Assembly: GCA_023437715.1 (NCBI GenBank)
Contig: JAEZFK010000041.1
Coordinates: 1-47,807 of the forward strand
Source: Bacillota bacterium
Lineage (GTDB): Bacteria > Bacillota > Clostridia > Lachnospirales > Lachnospiraceae
Direction of reading: 5' to 3'
DNA: 47,807 nucleotides
In this document: piece after piece, positions 33,712-42,492 of the stretch
Layout: every line of letters starts with the position of its first letter
Numbering within the stretch: the first letter of the stretch is position 1
Program-made: the position numbers and the translations under genes
The notes under the pieces: generated by a model
Told to the model about the DNA's origin: nothing
The model's input: only the letters and a program-made list of their open reading frames with translations
Database searches by the model: none

Positions 33712-34476
33712 TTAATATTTTCCGTAAATTTCCTTTTCGCAGTTTTTTAATTTCCTCCGGCGCAGCCGGTAATCCGGCAATTCCTTTTCCACAGTTTCCC
33801 AAAACTCCCTGGAGTGGTTCATATGAGTGCGGTGGGCCAGCTCGTGAACCACCACATAATCCGCCAGTTCCTCAGGCAGAAGCACAAGTCTCCAGTTGAA
33901 ATTCAAATTTCCTTTTCCGCTGCAGCTTCCCCACCGGGTGGCCTGGTCCCGGATGGCAATTCGCCCATAGCCCACTCTCATCCGGACCGCCCACTCTGCG
34001 GTCTTTCTCTCCAGATATGCCCTGGCTTTCTGCCTGTACCACAGTTTCATGATCTCTTTCACCAGACTTTCCTCCGGCTCTTCCTGGCTGACAGGACCGG
34101 AAAGAACCAGTTCATCTCCCTGTTCCAGCACCTGAAAACCCCTGCCGCCGGAATCAGATCCAATGCGCAGAACCCGCTCTTTTCCAAAAAGAGAAATCAG
34201 GGCTCCGTCCCTCCAGTGAAACTGCTCCCTCTCCAGACATGCGGCCCGGATCTTTTTCACCTGCACATAAACCCATTCCTTATTTTTCTGAACCATTTCA
34301 TGACCGGCCTGGTAGGCCATACGCCGTGGAATCCTGGCAATGACCTCCCCGGCCTTTGTGACCTGCAAGGCCATGGTGCGCCTGTCGGATTTCACAATCC
34401 GGTAATCCCATGAACTCCCGTCGTCAAAGAAAACCCGGCCTGTTTCCTTCCTGTCATTCCTGTATTCTGTATCCAT
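33712..34476 (-). CDS. YgjP/SprT-like zinc metallopeptidase
   Basis: This 254-residue protein matches the YgjP-like (DUF45, WLM) metallopeptidase family. The active-site motif VVHELAHRTHMNHSREFW holds HExxH, and the ATRWGSCSGKGNLNFNWRL strand that precedes it is the family hallmark. The N-terminal half is the usual family beta-rich extension (YRIVKSDRRTMALQV). The physiological substrate is unknown. It lies 57 bases after recJ in the same direction of reading but upstream of it in transcription, so the two may be cotranscribed. Confidence 0.88.
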   Translation of the reverse strand: MDTEYRNDRKETGRVFFDDGSSWDYRIVKSDRRTMALQVTKAGEVIARIPRRMAYQAGHEMVQKNKEWVYVQVKKIRAACLEREQFHWRDGALISLFGKERVLRIGSDSGGRGFQVLEQGDELVLSGPVSQEEPEESLVKEIMKLWYRQKARAYLERKTAEWAVRMRVGYGRIAIRDQATRWGSCSGKGNLNFNWRLVLLPEELADYVVVHELAHRTHMNHSREFWETVEKELPDYRLRRRKLKNCEKEIYGKY

Positions 34477-34552
34477 GATTATATTTTCACAACCTTTTTC
34501 GAATATCTTTTCTTCTGACTTTTGCCCATGTCCTCAAAACCACACCGGTATT

Positions 34553-35176
34553 TCACATGACGCTGCCTGCAATTTCCTCCAGCCTTTTAAAATCCATAAT
34601 TCTGTACCCTTTCTCCCTCTGAAGCACTCCGTCATCACAGAATTTCCTCATAACAAAAAGCACATGGCGGTAGCTGATATTCATATATTCGGAAACATCC
34701 GTATGAGGGATGGAATATTTCCCATCCTGCTGGTATTCCAATATAAAAGACGCCAGCCTCTTTTCCAGAGAATAATTCAAATATTCGCTCAGGCGTCGGC
34801 TCCTTACCATCAGCTTATTGGAAATATAGGAAGCGAAGTAAAAAGAAACTTCCGCATCCCTTTTACACAGCTGCCTCAGCTCCCCCAAATCAAATTCCAG
34901 GCAGACCGCATCGGCAACCGCCTTATTTTCCTTAATATAATCCTCCCGGCAGAACAGGGACAGCTCCCCCAGCCAGTCATCCGTTCCGGCAAAATCCAGA
35001 ATGGACCGGCGTCCGTTTTCATGGTCAATATAGATTTTCATCATCCCGGAGCGGATTAAGTAGATGCGGGTGATTCTCTCATCAGCCCTAAAAACATTGC
35101 TCCCCTTTAAAAACAGCCGTTCCTTTCCCAGAGCCAGCAGGCTGTCCGGTATCCCGCACATATCATACTTTTTCAT
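34553..35176 (-). CDS. Crp/Fnr-family transcription regulator
   Basis: This 207-residue protein has an N-terminal cyclic-nucleotide-binding beta-roll (about 15-120; FRADERITRIYLIRSGMMKIYI) and a C-terminal Crp helix-turn-helix (about 140-205; TDVSEYMNISYRHVLFVMRKF). It lacks the N-terminal Cys cluster of FNR. The start at 35176 follows GGGAG by about 6 bases. It is divergent from the membrane protein at 35251, with an imperfect palindrome GGTAATATGATACC (35226-35239) in between that could be its site. YeiL-type regulators resemble it. Confidence 0.88.
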   Translation of the reverse strand: MKKYDMCGIPDSLLALGKERLFLKGSNVFRADERITRIYLIRSGMMKIYIDHENGRRSILDFAGTDDWLGELSLFCREDYIKENKAVADAVCLEFDLGELRQLCKRDAEVSFYFASYISNKLMVRSRRLSEYLNYSLEKRLASFILEYQQDGKYSIPHTDVSEYMNISYRHVLFVMRKFCDDGVLQREKGYRIMDFKRLEEIAGSVM

Positions 35177-35250
35177 TTTATCTCCCAATGTGATATTTCT
35201 CATAAACAAAACTCTGGTTTTTATGGTATCATATTACCGAGGTGAAGACA

Positions 35251-35889
35251 ATGATCAAGATTAACAAGAAATACATCCTTTATTCCATTCTGTCCTTTGT
35301 GCTTTTTGGCTTCGGTGTTTCCCTTCAGCTGAAAGCCGCCATCGGGCAAAGCGTATTAAATGCCCTGGCAGTTACTCTGGCCGACATCCTGGGCCGGAAG
35401 GTAGGCACCATACTCAATGTTCTTAACTCCACGTTTTTCATCGCCTACTTACTTTTCCGCCGCACAAGGCTGAACACTGCCGATGCCATACAGATCGCTG
35501 CCACCATTGCAAACGGATACATCATTAATTTCTTTCTCTACAACGTACTTTTTATTTTTACCGTAGAGACCTATTTTTACAGGCTTCTTCTGTATCTGCT
35601 GGGCCTTATGATCGCTTCCGTCAGCCTGGGGGCCGTTCTTGCCATTGGAATTATCAAATTTCCTTTGGAAAGCCTGTGCCTTACCCTCAGCGAAGCCTGG
35701 AAAAAGAAATTTACCGCCATCCGGCTGGGCTCTGACGCAATCTTTTTAATTGCCGCGGTTTCCATTGCCCTTTGGGCTCACGCCCCCATGCAGATCAGGG
35801 AAGGGACCCTCATAAGCTTTTTCCTGCTGTCTCCTTTGCTGGGAATCTGCTATGACCTTTTTAAAAAACATTTAAATCTGGAGGAATAA
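35251..35889 (+). CDS. YczE/YitT-like integral membrane protein (DUF6198-like)
   Basis: This 212-residue protein has five or six membrane helices. The opening LFGFGVSLQLKAAIGQSVLNALA followed by a LGRKVGTILNVLNSTF segment matches the YczE/YitT-like family, whose function is unsettled. The ATG at 35251 is chosen since GAGGTGA lies 5 bases before it; the GTG at 35242 sits inside that site. It is divergent from the Crp-type gene and only 4 bases from the HAD gene, so the last two are probably cotranscribed. Confidence 0.8.
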   Translation: MIKINKKYILYSILSFVLFGFGVSLQLKAAIGQSVLNALAVTLADILGRKVGTILNVLNSTFFIAYLLFRRTRLNTADAIQIAATIANGYIINFFLYNVLFIFTVETYFYRLLLYLLGLMIASVSLGAVLAIGIIKFPLESLCLTLSEAWKKKFTAIRLGSDAIFLIAAVSIALWAHAPMQIREGTLISFFLLSPLLGICYDLFKKHLNLEE

Positions 35890-35893
35890 GAAT

Positions 35894-36583
35894 ATGTACA
35901 GAATTTTTTTACTGGATATCGACAATACACTGTTAGACTTTGACGCCGCGGAGAAACGGGGCTTTCGGAATATCGTTGAATCTTTTGGACTGGAATTTGA
36001 CTGGGAAATGCTGGACCGGTATAAGGTAATAAACCGGGGCCTCTGGGACCGGCTGGAGCAGGGAAAGATAAGCCGGGACGAGGTTTTATACACCCGTTTC
36101 CGGGAATTCTTCCTTCTCTATGGCAAAGAAGCCGACGGAGTTGAGACAGAAAACCGCTACCGCAGCTACTTAAATGAAAGCTCCGACTTGCTCCCCAATG
36201 CAAAGGAAACCCTGCTGCAGCTGAAAGAAATGGGGAAAAAGCTTTATTCCGCCTCCAACGGCGTCTATAACACCCAGATCCTCAGGCTGAAAAATGCCGG
36301 AATCCTCCACCTTTTTGACGGCATGTTCATCTCGGAGAAAATCGGATACGAAAAGCCGTCCGTCTCTTTCTTTGACCACTGCTTCAAGAACATTCCGGAC
36401 TTTGAAAAGGAGCAGACCCTCATGGTAGGAGACAGCATATCCTCCGACATCCAGGGGGCCATAAACGCAGGCATTGACTCCTGCCTGATCCTCCCGTCCG
36501 GACAGCCCGCCGCCTCGGCTGCAACTTATACCATAAGGGATATGTCCGGCCTGTTAAACCTTCCCTCCAGCGCCAGAAACTGA
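35894..36583 (+). CDS. HAD hydrolase, YjjG-type nucleotidase
   Basis: This 229-residue haloacid dehalogenase-type phosphatase has motif I LLDIDNTLLDFD (nucleophile Asp8, Asp10), a helical cap (about 20-85), motif II YSASNG, the Lys region GYEKPS and motif III MVGDSISSDIQGA. The LLDFD extension of motif I and the C1 cap resemble YjjG/YfnB nucleotidases, which dephosphorylate pyrimidine nucleotides including modified ones. It sits 4 bases after the membrane protein gene. Its last 58 bases overlap the convergent serine hydrolase gene. Confidence 0.9.
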   Translation: MYRIFLLDIDNTLLDFDAAEKRGFRNIVESFGLEFDWEMLDRYKVINRGLWDRLEQGKISRDEVLYTRFREFFLLYGKEADGVETENRYRSYLNESSDLLPNAKETLLQLKEMGKKLYSASNGVYNTQILRLKNAGILHLFDGMFISEKIGYEKPSVSFFDHCFKNIPDFEKEQTLMVGDSISSDIQGAINAGIDSCLILPSGQPAASAATYTIRDMSGLLNLPSSARN

Positions 36584-37392
36584 TCCAGAATCATCCGGCT
36601 GACCCTGGCCCCGAACATGGTGGCCGGGTGGGAGGGATAATACATAGCGTCGGAAAACTCCTTGTGAAACATGACAATCACATAAGGCCCGTAAGGCGTA
36701 TACACAATGCCCCCGTCATTTCTGCAGGCATTCATGCTTCCGCTTTTGGAAGCCACGGAAATCAAGATATCATCCGTGTTATCGCTGTCCATATAAACCG
36801 GGGGAAAATCCTTTGTAATCATGCTGTTATAATGCTGCTTTTTCAGGATTTCCACCATCTGCCGGTCCACCCCCGGGCTTATGAGCTCCCCCTTCGCCAG
36901 ACGCGCAAAGATGCTTCCGTAATCCTTGGGCGTGCTGGTTCCCAGCTTGTCATACCGTTCAAAATGAAGGGAATTATAAAGCACCGTATCCCTGCATCCC
37001 AGCCTTTCAATGCACCGGTTGATCCTGTCCAGCCCCAGATAATCAATCATCATATTGGTAGCGATGTTGTCGCTGACAATGATCATAAAGGCTGCCGCAT
37101 CCTTTACCCTGAGCATTGCCCCCGGCTCTAAGGCCGTCAGGACTCCGCTTCCATCCACAAAATGCTCTGCCTTATACTCCACCATATCCTCAAGGCTTGC
37201 ATTTCCCTTTTCCACCTGGTCAAAGAGACTGGCCAGAATATAGGTCTTTATGGTGCTGGCAGTCTCAAAGGGTTCCTCTGCCCGGATCTCAATCACATTT
37301 CCGTGAAAATCATCCAGATATATTCCCATCTTCCCGTCATAGCTCATGATTTCCGCTTCAATTCTCTTTTCTAAAGTAAGCCTTGGATCCAT
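36526..37392 (-). CDS. Cytoplasmic SxxK serine hydrolase (class A beta-lactamase fold) 1
   Basis: This 288-residue protein has the three motifs of the penicillin-recognising fold: S46-TI-K49 in ETASTIKTYIL, S107-D108-N109 in IIVSDNIATN, and K216-S-G in VASKSGS. The omega-loop ExxLN with the deacylating Glu of true class A beta-lactamases is not evident. No signal peptide is present, which is unusual, so it should stay in the cytoplasm. The start at 37392 follows GGAGG. It is the last gene of the muropeptide operon, 25 bases after the NlpC/P60 gene. I infer a carboxypeptidase or amidase-like action on imported peptides rather than drug resistance. The 3' end overlaps the HAD gene by 58 bases. 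Confidence 0.82.
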   Translation of the reverse strand: MDPRLTLEKRIEAEIMSYDGKMGIYLDDFHGNVIEIRAEEPFETASTIKTYILASLFDQVEKGNASLEDMVEYKAEHFVDGSGVLTALEPGAMLRVKDAAAFMIIVSDNIATNMMIDYLGLDRINRCIERLGCRDTVLYNSLHFERYDKLGTSTPKDYGSIFARLAKGELISPGVDRQMVEILKKQHYNSMITKDFPPVYMDSDNTDDILISVASKSGSMNACRNDGGIVYTPYGPYVIVMFHKEFSDAMYYPSHPATMFGARVSRMILDQFLALEGRFNRPDISLMV

Positions 37393-37417
37393 GCTATCCT
37401 CCGTTTCTGTCAAATCC

Positions 37418-38314
37418 CTAATCTGCAAAAATGCTTCCTGACGCGTACCAGCTCTCCGCCAGATCCGCCCGGTAATCCTCTGCCTCCGGATTTAAGCTGT
37501 TTATCACCACGCCTCCGCTGCCGGTTTTTCCTGTGGAATGTATATAGGCTCCATTTCCCATGTACATGGCAATATGCCCCGGAAAATACATCAGGTCACC
37601 CGGCAGCATCTCACATTTTGGAATCTCACGGACCGGAAATCCCGGCTCTATTCTGGCATCCCGGTAGATCAGAATGCCGTTTAAAAGATAGCTCATAGAA
37701 GTAAGCCCCGAGCAGTCAATGCCTGCCGTAGATTTTCCTCCCCAACGGTACTGGGTTCCCAGATATTCTTCCGCCGTCTTCACCACCCTTTTCCGGAACG
37801 CTTCTTCATCCACAATTCCTCGCTGAAAAAGCTCTCCCGTCCACAGTCCTGCCTGTGAAAACTCCTTTTTCCTCAAAAACTGGTTTCTCATATACCCCAC
37901 GCGCCCATCCAAAAGCTCTACTCTGGCCCAGCCCTCTGTTTCTGAGTTAAAGTCCAGCACCTTTATGAGAGCCCCCTTAAACAGGCTTAAAAGCCGCACT
38001 CCCTGAACCTTGGGAAGCGAAAGGATATCCGTATAAATTCCATCCGTCACCATGAGCCCGCTTCTCTCCCGTTCCCTTAACATAGGAAGGCTTACTATTT
38101 CCATGTCCTCTTCTTTCACATATCCGGAATAATTGTAAAAGGTCCTGACAGGATAAAATCCATTTACCATCTCCCCTGTAATCAAAAGCCCCATTCCATA
38201 CAGGGCCTCATCCGCAATGGCCGACAAAATCTCTCCGGCCTCATTTTCTCTTGTCTTTGCAGGTCCTTCCCATATGGAAACTACGGGCCTATTCGCAATA
38301 CCATACTGCTCCAT
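37418..38314 (-). CDS. NlpC/P60 endopeptidase of YkfC type
   Basis: This 298-residue protein has two SH3b-like domains (about 5-150; one with YSGYVKEEDM and one with VELLDGRVGYMRNQFL) and a C-terminal NlpC/P60 papain-like domain. Its motifs are GIDCSGLTSMSYL (Cys201) and PGHIAMYMGNGAYIHSTG (His247). YkfC of Bacillus cuts L-Ala-gamma-D-Glu-mDAP peptides and matches this layout. There is no signal peptide, fitting action on imported peptides. The start at 38314 follows GGGAGGCAG. It sits between oppF and the serine hydrolase, and its product L-Ala-D-Glu would feed the epimerase. Confidence 0.9.
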   Translation of the reverse strand: MEQYGIANRPVVSIWEGPAKTRENEAGEILSAIADEALYGMGLLITGEMVNGFYPVRTFYNYSGYVKEEDMEIVSLPMLRERERSGLMVTDGIYTDILSLPKVQGVRLLSLFKGALIKVLDFNSETEGWARVELLDGRVGYMRNQFLRKKEFSQAGLWTGELFQRGIVDEEAFRKRVVKTAEEYLGTQYRWGGKSTAGIDCSGLTSMSYLLNGILIYRDARIEPGFPVREIPKCEMLPGDLMYFPGHIAMYMGNGAYIHSTGKTGSGGVVINSLNPEAEDYRADLAESWYASGSIFAD

Positions 38315-38373
38315 CTCTGCCTCCCGGACTCCTTTCTGCAATCATTCATTTATCATCATCCCAGCGCATCAAA

Positions 38374-38395
38374 GGCAGCGTTTTAAGCCGCTGCC
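38374..38395 (-). other. Intercistronic hairpin between oppF and the NlpC/P60 gene
   Basis: GGCAGCG pairs with CGCTGCC around an 8-base loop, followed by only TTTG on the minus strand. It is probably an mRNA stabiliser or leaky terminator. Confidence 0.5.
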
Positions 38396-38403
38396 CTCTT
38401 CAA

Positions 38404-39327
38404 TCAAAACTTCCTGTATTCCTCCGCCTCTTTTTCATTAGCCAGAACAAAATGATCTTTCCGTATCTCCACCCACGACGGCTTTTGAGAAGAATAGTCA
38501 TGGACGGACGGATCATAAACCAGCAGCTTCTTTTCTTTCTCATGCCTCGGATCAGGCATGGGAATGGCAGACAGCAATGCCCTTGTATAAGGATGAACCC
38601 CATGGGTAATCAGCTCCTCCGTTTCCGCCATTTCCACGATTTCACCCTTTCGAATGACGGCAATCCGGTCCGTAATAAACCGCATGACCGAAAGATCATG
38701 GGCGATAAACAGATAGGTAATCTGCCGTTTTTTCTGCATATCCGCCAGGAGATTTAACACCTGGGCCCGGACTGATACATCCAGGGCGGAAATGGGCTCA
38801 TCGGCAATGATGAATTCCGGATTCATAATCAGGGACCGGGCGATCCCGATACGCTGCCTCTGGCCGCCGGAAAACTCATGAGGAAACCGTCCGGCAAATT
38901 CCGGCAGAAGCCCAACATCAAGAAGAGCCTGATCCACCCGCTTTTTCCGCTCGCTTTCGCTCAATCCCTTTTCCATATTCATCAGCCCTTCGCTGATAAT
39001 ATAGTCCACCTTTGCCCTTTCATTTAAAGAAGCCTGGGGATCCTGAAAGATCATCTGGATTTCCTTAATGACCTTCCGGTCCAGCTCCGGGGAAATCTTC
39101 CCGTTGATCTTCTCTCCCTTATAAAGGATATCCCCTCCGCAGCTGGGGATGATTCTCATGATCGCCCGGCCGATGGTGGTTTTTCCTGATCCGGACTCCC
39201 CCACCAGTCCAAAGGTTTCCCCTTTATATATCTGAAAATTGACTCCCTTTACCGCCTCATATTTCTTCCTGTGCTCTCCAAAGGTCACTTCCAGATTCCT
39301 TACATCCAATAATACTTCACGTTCCAT
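38404..39327 (-). CDS. oppF: Oligopeptide ABC transporter ATPase (OppF-type)
   Basis: This 307-residue ATPase has Walker A GESGSGKTT, signature FSGGQRQRIGIARSL, Walker B FIIADEPISALD and the family's C-terminal extension (GVHPYTRALLSAIPMPDP). Its ATG overlaps the oppD stop (TGATG, one base shared). With OppD it powers the importer. By its neighbours the substrate is likely cell-wall peptide. Confidence 0.93.
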   Translation of the reverse strand: MEREVLLDVRNLEVTFGEHRKKYEAVKGVNFQIYKGETFGLVGESGSGKTTIGRAIMRIIPSCGGDILYKGEKINGKISPELDRKVIKEIQMIFQDPQASLNERAKVDYIISEGLMNMEKGLSESERKKRVDQALLDVGLLPEFAGRFPHEFSGGQRQRIGIARSLIMNPEFIIADEPISALDVSVRAQVLNLLADMQKKRQITYLFIAHDLSVMRFITDRIAVIRKGEIVEMAETEELITHGVHPYTRALLSAIPMPDPRHEKEKKLLVYDPSVHDYSSQKPSWVEIRKDHFVLANEKEAEEYRKF

Positions 39328-40379
39328 CAGAACAGACCTCCATTTCTGATTTTCTCCACCACAGGCGGCGGATCTACCTTAGGCGCCCTGGGGTCCAGCA
39401 GCCAGGTCTTGGCCTTATGAGTAGGCGATACCTCAAAATAAGGAGGCCTCTTTACAAAATCAATCTTAAGGGCCTGAGGATTTCTGGGCGCGAAAGCGTC
39501 CCCTTTCACCTCTGTATAAAGATTGGGCGGTGTTCCCGGAATGGAAAAGAGATCTGTTCCTTTCACTCCCACCTGGGGCAGGGAAGAAAGCAGAGCCCAT
39601 GTATAAGGATGCCTTGCATCATAAAAAATGTCCTCGCAGGTCCCGATCTCCACAATATCCCCCGCATACATGACCGCCACCCGGTCCGCAATATTTGCCA
39701 CCACCCCGAGATCATGGGTGATTAAAATAACAGACAGCCGGTATTTATGGCGCAGCTCCTTAAGCAGGTCCAGAATCTGGGCCTGAATGGTCACGTCAAG
39801 AGCCGTTGTGGGCTCGTCGCAGATGAGAATCTGGGGATTGCAGGCAATGGCAATGGCGATGACCACCCTTTGGCGCATCCCGCCGGAAAATTCGTGAGGA
39901 TACTGGTCAAACCTTTTTTCCGGTTCCTGTATTCCCACATCCGACAGGTACTTAAGGGTCCTCTTCTTTGCCTCCGGCCGTCCCACCTTTTGATGGATTA
40001 AAACAGCCTCCATGATCTGCACCCCGATGGTTTTTAAAGGGCTTAAGCTGGTCATTGGGTCCTGCATGATCATGGCAATCTCATGTCCCCGTATCTTAAG
40101 CCAGTCTTTTTCTCTCGTTATAGAAGTCAGATCAACGGCTTTCCCGTCATCCGCCCCGTAATAAACAGCGCTCCCGCTTTCCACAGACCCGTTTTTCTCC
40201 AAAAGCCCCATAAAGGATTTAGTAAAAACAGACTTGCCGCTTCCCGACTCCCCTACAATAGCCAGGATTTCCCCCTTATATAAATCCAGGGAAATATCCC
40301 GTATGGCATGAAGCCGTTTCCCTCTTAAATCGAATTTAATATCCAGTCCATTTACCTCTAAAATCTTTTCCCTGTTCAT
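39327..40379 (-). CDS. oppD: Oligopeptide ABC transporter ATPase (OppD-type)
   Basis: This 350-residue ATPase has Walker A GESGSGKSV, signature FSGGMRQRVVIAIAI, Walker B ILICDEPTTALD, H-loop LITHDLGVVA and the oligopeptide C-terminal region (ARHPYTWALLSSLPQVG). Members of this group often carry a C-terminal 4Fe-4S cluster; the expected Cys residues are not seen here. It is translationally coupled to oppF. Confidence 0.93.
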   Translation of the reverse strand: MNREKILEVNGLDIKFDLRGKRLHAIRDISLDLYKGEILAIVGESGSGKSVFTKSFMGLLEKNGSVESGSAVYYGADDGKAVDLTSITREKDWLKIRGHEIAMIMQDPMTSLSPLKTIGVQIMEAVLIHQKVGRPEAKKRTLKYLSDVGIQEPEKRFDQYPHEFSGGMRQRVVIAIAIACNPQILICDEPTTALDVTIQAQILDLLKELRHKYRLSVILITHDLGVVANIADRVAVMYAGDIVEIGTCEDIFYDARHPYTWALLSSLPQVGVKGTDLFSIPGTPPNLYTEVKGDAFAPRNPQALKIDFVKRPPYFEVSPTHKAKTWLLDPRAPKVDPPPVVEKIRNGGLF

Positions 40380-40390
40380 GCCCTTCCTCC

Positions 40391-41377
40391 TTACACGTGA
40401 TTCTTCGGATCAGCGGCATCCGAAAATGCGTTGCCAATGATGTAAAATGAAATGGTGACAAAAGACAGAATAATAGTCGGATAAACCAGCTGATACCGCA
40501 GAGCCGGACTGGTGATAAGGGCCCGCCCCTCATTAATTAAATTGCCCAGGCTTGGAATATTCACCGGAAGCCCCAGCCCGATGTAGGTAATAAACACCTC
40601 GTTGCCGATGGCCGCAGGAATGGTCAGAGCCATGCGCAGCATGATCACGGATACCAGATAAGGCAGCAGGTTTTTCAAAATGATCCGGCTCACAGGCGTT
40701 CCCAGACACCGGCTGGCCACATTGTAATCCCGGTCACGGATAATCAAAATCTGGTTCCGGATAAAACGGGCCATCTGAATCCAGCCCGTTAAGCACATGG
40801 CAAAGACCAAAGTCTTTACGCTGGGCTTTAAAATATAGGAAATCAAAATCAGGATAATGGTATTGGGAATATTATCAATAATGTTGTAAACCTCTGTTAA
40901 AAGGAAATCCGCTTTCCTCACATAACCCCAGATCACGCCCACGGTAATGCCGATGAGCGCCTCCGCAAGAGCCACGGACAGCCCGATCATAAGGGAGGTC
41001 CTGGTCCCTGCCCATATTCTGGCCCACAGGTCCTGGCCGATGGAATTGGTCCCCAGAATAAATTCCGCTCCCGGAGGAACGTTGCGGTACTGCATTCCGC
41101 TTGCGTCATTGATAATCACATTGGGATCATACTGCCCCGGCAAATAGGGCTGGATAAAGGTAAATGCCAGCAAAAGAACGAGAAGCACCAGAAGCACAAA
41201 AGCCCCCCGGTTCTTTAAAAATGCATGAAGCGTACTGTTCCAGTAGGAATAATTGCTGTATCCCGTTTTCTCCACCTCTGCCTCATTAAAACCGGCAAAG
41301 GAAAACAGCTCCGACTCCTCCATATTTTCCATGAGCTCCGCTTCCTTTGTATGACGGTAAGAAAACTGCTTCATCAT
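40391..41377 (-). CDS. oppC: Oligopeptide ABC transporter permease (OppC-type)
   Basis: This 328-residue permease has an N-terminal cytoplasmic extension, one helix (about 58-80), an extracellular loop with GTNSIGQDLWARIWAG (OppC hallmark) and five more helices with the coupling EAA-type loop ASRCLGTPVSRIILKNLLP. Its ATG overlaps the oppB stop by 4 bases (ATGA). It forms the membrane channel with OppB. Confidence 0.93.
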   Translation of the reverse strand: MMKQFSYRHTKEAELMENMEESELFSFAGFNEAEVEKTGYSNYSYWNSTLHAFLKNRGAFVLLVLLVLLLAFTFIQPYLPGQYDPNVIINDASGMQYRNVPPGAEFILGTNSIGQDLWARIWAGTRTSLMIGLSVALAEALIGITVGVIWGYVRKADFLLTEVYNIIDNIPNTIILILISYILKPSVKTLVFAMCLTGWIQMARFIRNQILIIRDRDYNVASRCLGTPVSRIILKNLLPYLVSVIMLRMALTIPAAIGNEVFITYIGLGLPVNIPSLGNLINEGRALITSPALRYQLVYPTIILSFVTISFYIIGNAFSDAADPKNHV

Positions 41378-42315
41378 CTGTCACCTTCTTTCTTTCCGAG
41401 GCTGATTCTGGGATCTAACAGCACCATCAGCACATCGCCCAGCAAAAGGCCTAAAACGCCCACGCAGGCATAAAGCAGGACAATGCCCTGAACCATGGTA
41501 TTATCATGCTTTTTAATCACCGTAACCAGCAGCCCTCCCATACCCGGAATGCTGTACAAAGACTCTATGTAAATAGACCCGATCACCGTATTCAAAAAAG
41601 CCGTGGGAATATACTGGGCCAGGGGCACAAAGGCATTGCGGAAAATGTGCTTGAACATCACTCCGCCCTCCGACATTCCTTTCGCTTTCGCCAGCTTCAC
41701 ATAATCCTTGTTGCTTTCATCCACCATATAACGCCGCAGCCACATGCCGTAAAAAGCGATGTTTCCGAGAGACATGGAAACCACGGGCAGAACCCAGTAT
41801 TTGGGATCATCAATCTGAAACAGCAGCCCTACCCCGAGAAAGGTTGTCCCGTAAAGCTGGATATACAGAAAGTAAACCGCCGCCGGCACTGCCTGAATGC
41901 AGACGATAAATAAGGTTCCCACCTTGTCGAACCACCGATACTTATACCGCGCCATCAAAGCGCCCATAGGAAGCCCCACCAGAAGAGACACAGCCATGGA
42001 CCAGACACCAAGCTTAATGGAAACCGGAACCTTGTCCGCCAGAACGTCAGACACAGGAACATTTGCCCGGTATATTCTGGACGTTCCCAAATCCCCGTGA
42101 AGAAGATTTTTGAAAAACCGGAGAAGCTGAACCGGAAGCGGGTCAGATAACCCCATCTCCTTTAACCCCACCTGAATCTGCTGGGGCGTCATCTTATCAA
42201 AATTCTGGAAATACCCCTCAATGGGCATGAGACGAAGCAGGCAGAATACTACGGTCAGGATAATAATCAATGTAAGAAATGAGCGAGCAATCCTTTTACC
42301 TAAATACTTTAACAT
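41374..42315 (-). CDS. oppB: Oligopeptide ABC transporter permease (OppB-type)
   Basis: This 313-residue permease has six helices and the OppB landmarks: an N-terminal YLGKRIARSFLTL helix, DLGTSRIYRANVPVSDVLADKVPVS and the coupling loop AKAKGMSEGGVMFKHIFRNA. The ATG at 42315 is preferred because AAAGGAG is 11 bases upstream; the ATG three codons earlier is only 2 bases from it. Overlap with oppC indicates coupling. Confidence 0.9.
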   Translation of the reverse strand: MLKYLGKRIARSFLTLIIILTVVFCLLRLMPIEGYFQNFDKMTPQQIQVGLKEMGLSDPLPVQLLRFFKNLLHGDLGTSRIYRANVPVSDVLADKVPVSIKLGVWSMAVSLLVGLPMGALMARYKYRWFDKVGTLFIVCIQAVPAAVYFLYIQLYGTTFLGVGLLFQIDDPKYWVLPVVSMSLGNIAFYGMWLRRYMVDESNKDYVKLAKAKGMSEGGVMFKHIFRNAFVPLAQYIPTAFLNTVIGSIYIESLYSIPGMGGLLVTVIKKHDNTMVQGIVLLYACVGVLGLLLGDVLMVLLDPRISLGKKEGDR

Positions 42316-42417
42316 CAGTTTCATGGCTCCTTTGTGTTTTCTTTTTAAAATGCTCTCTAAAAAAGACGTAAATTCCGGCACATCCTTTTTAGACGGTATT
42401 TTAACTGCTCTGATTTA

Positions 42418-42453
42418 TATGCCGGACCACAGTACAGCTGGTGATCCGGCATA
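42418..42453 (-). other. Intercistronic hairpin between oppA and oppB
   Basis: TATGCCGGA and TCCGGCATA form the base of an extended stem with further inner pairing (CACCAG with CTGTGG). No T-run follows. Such hairpins often protect the upstream binding-protein mRNA, giving more OppA than permease. Confidence 0.55.
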
Positions 42454-42492
42454 ATTCCTAAAACATAATTTCAAAAACATAACTCCTAAAGC

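Noticed and set aside
36526..37392. Resistance beta-lactamase
   Set aside because: No signal peptide, no ExxLN omega-loop motif, and embedded in a peptide-recycling operon.
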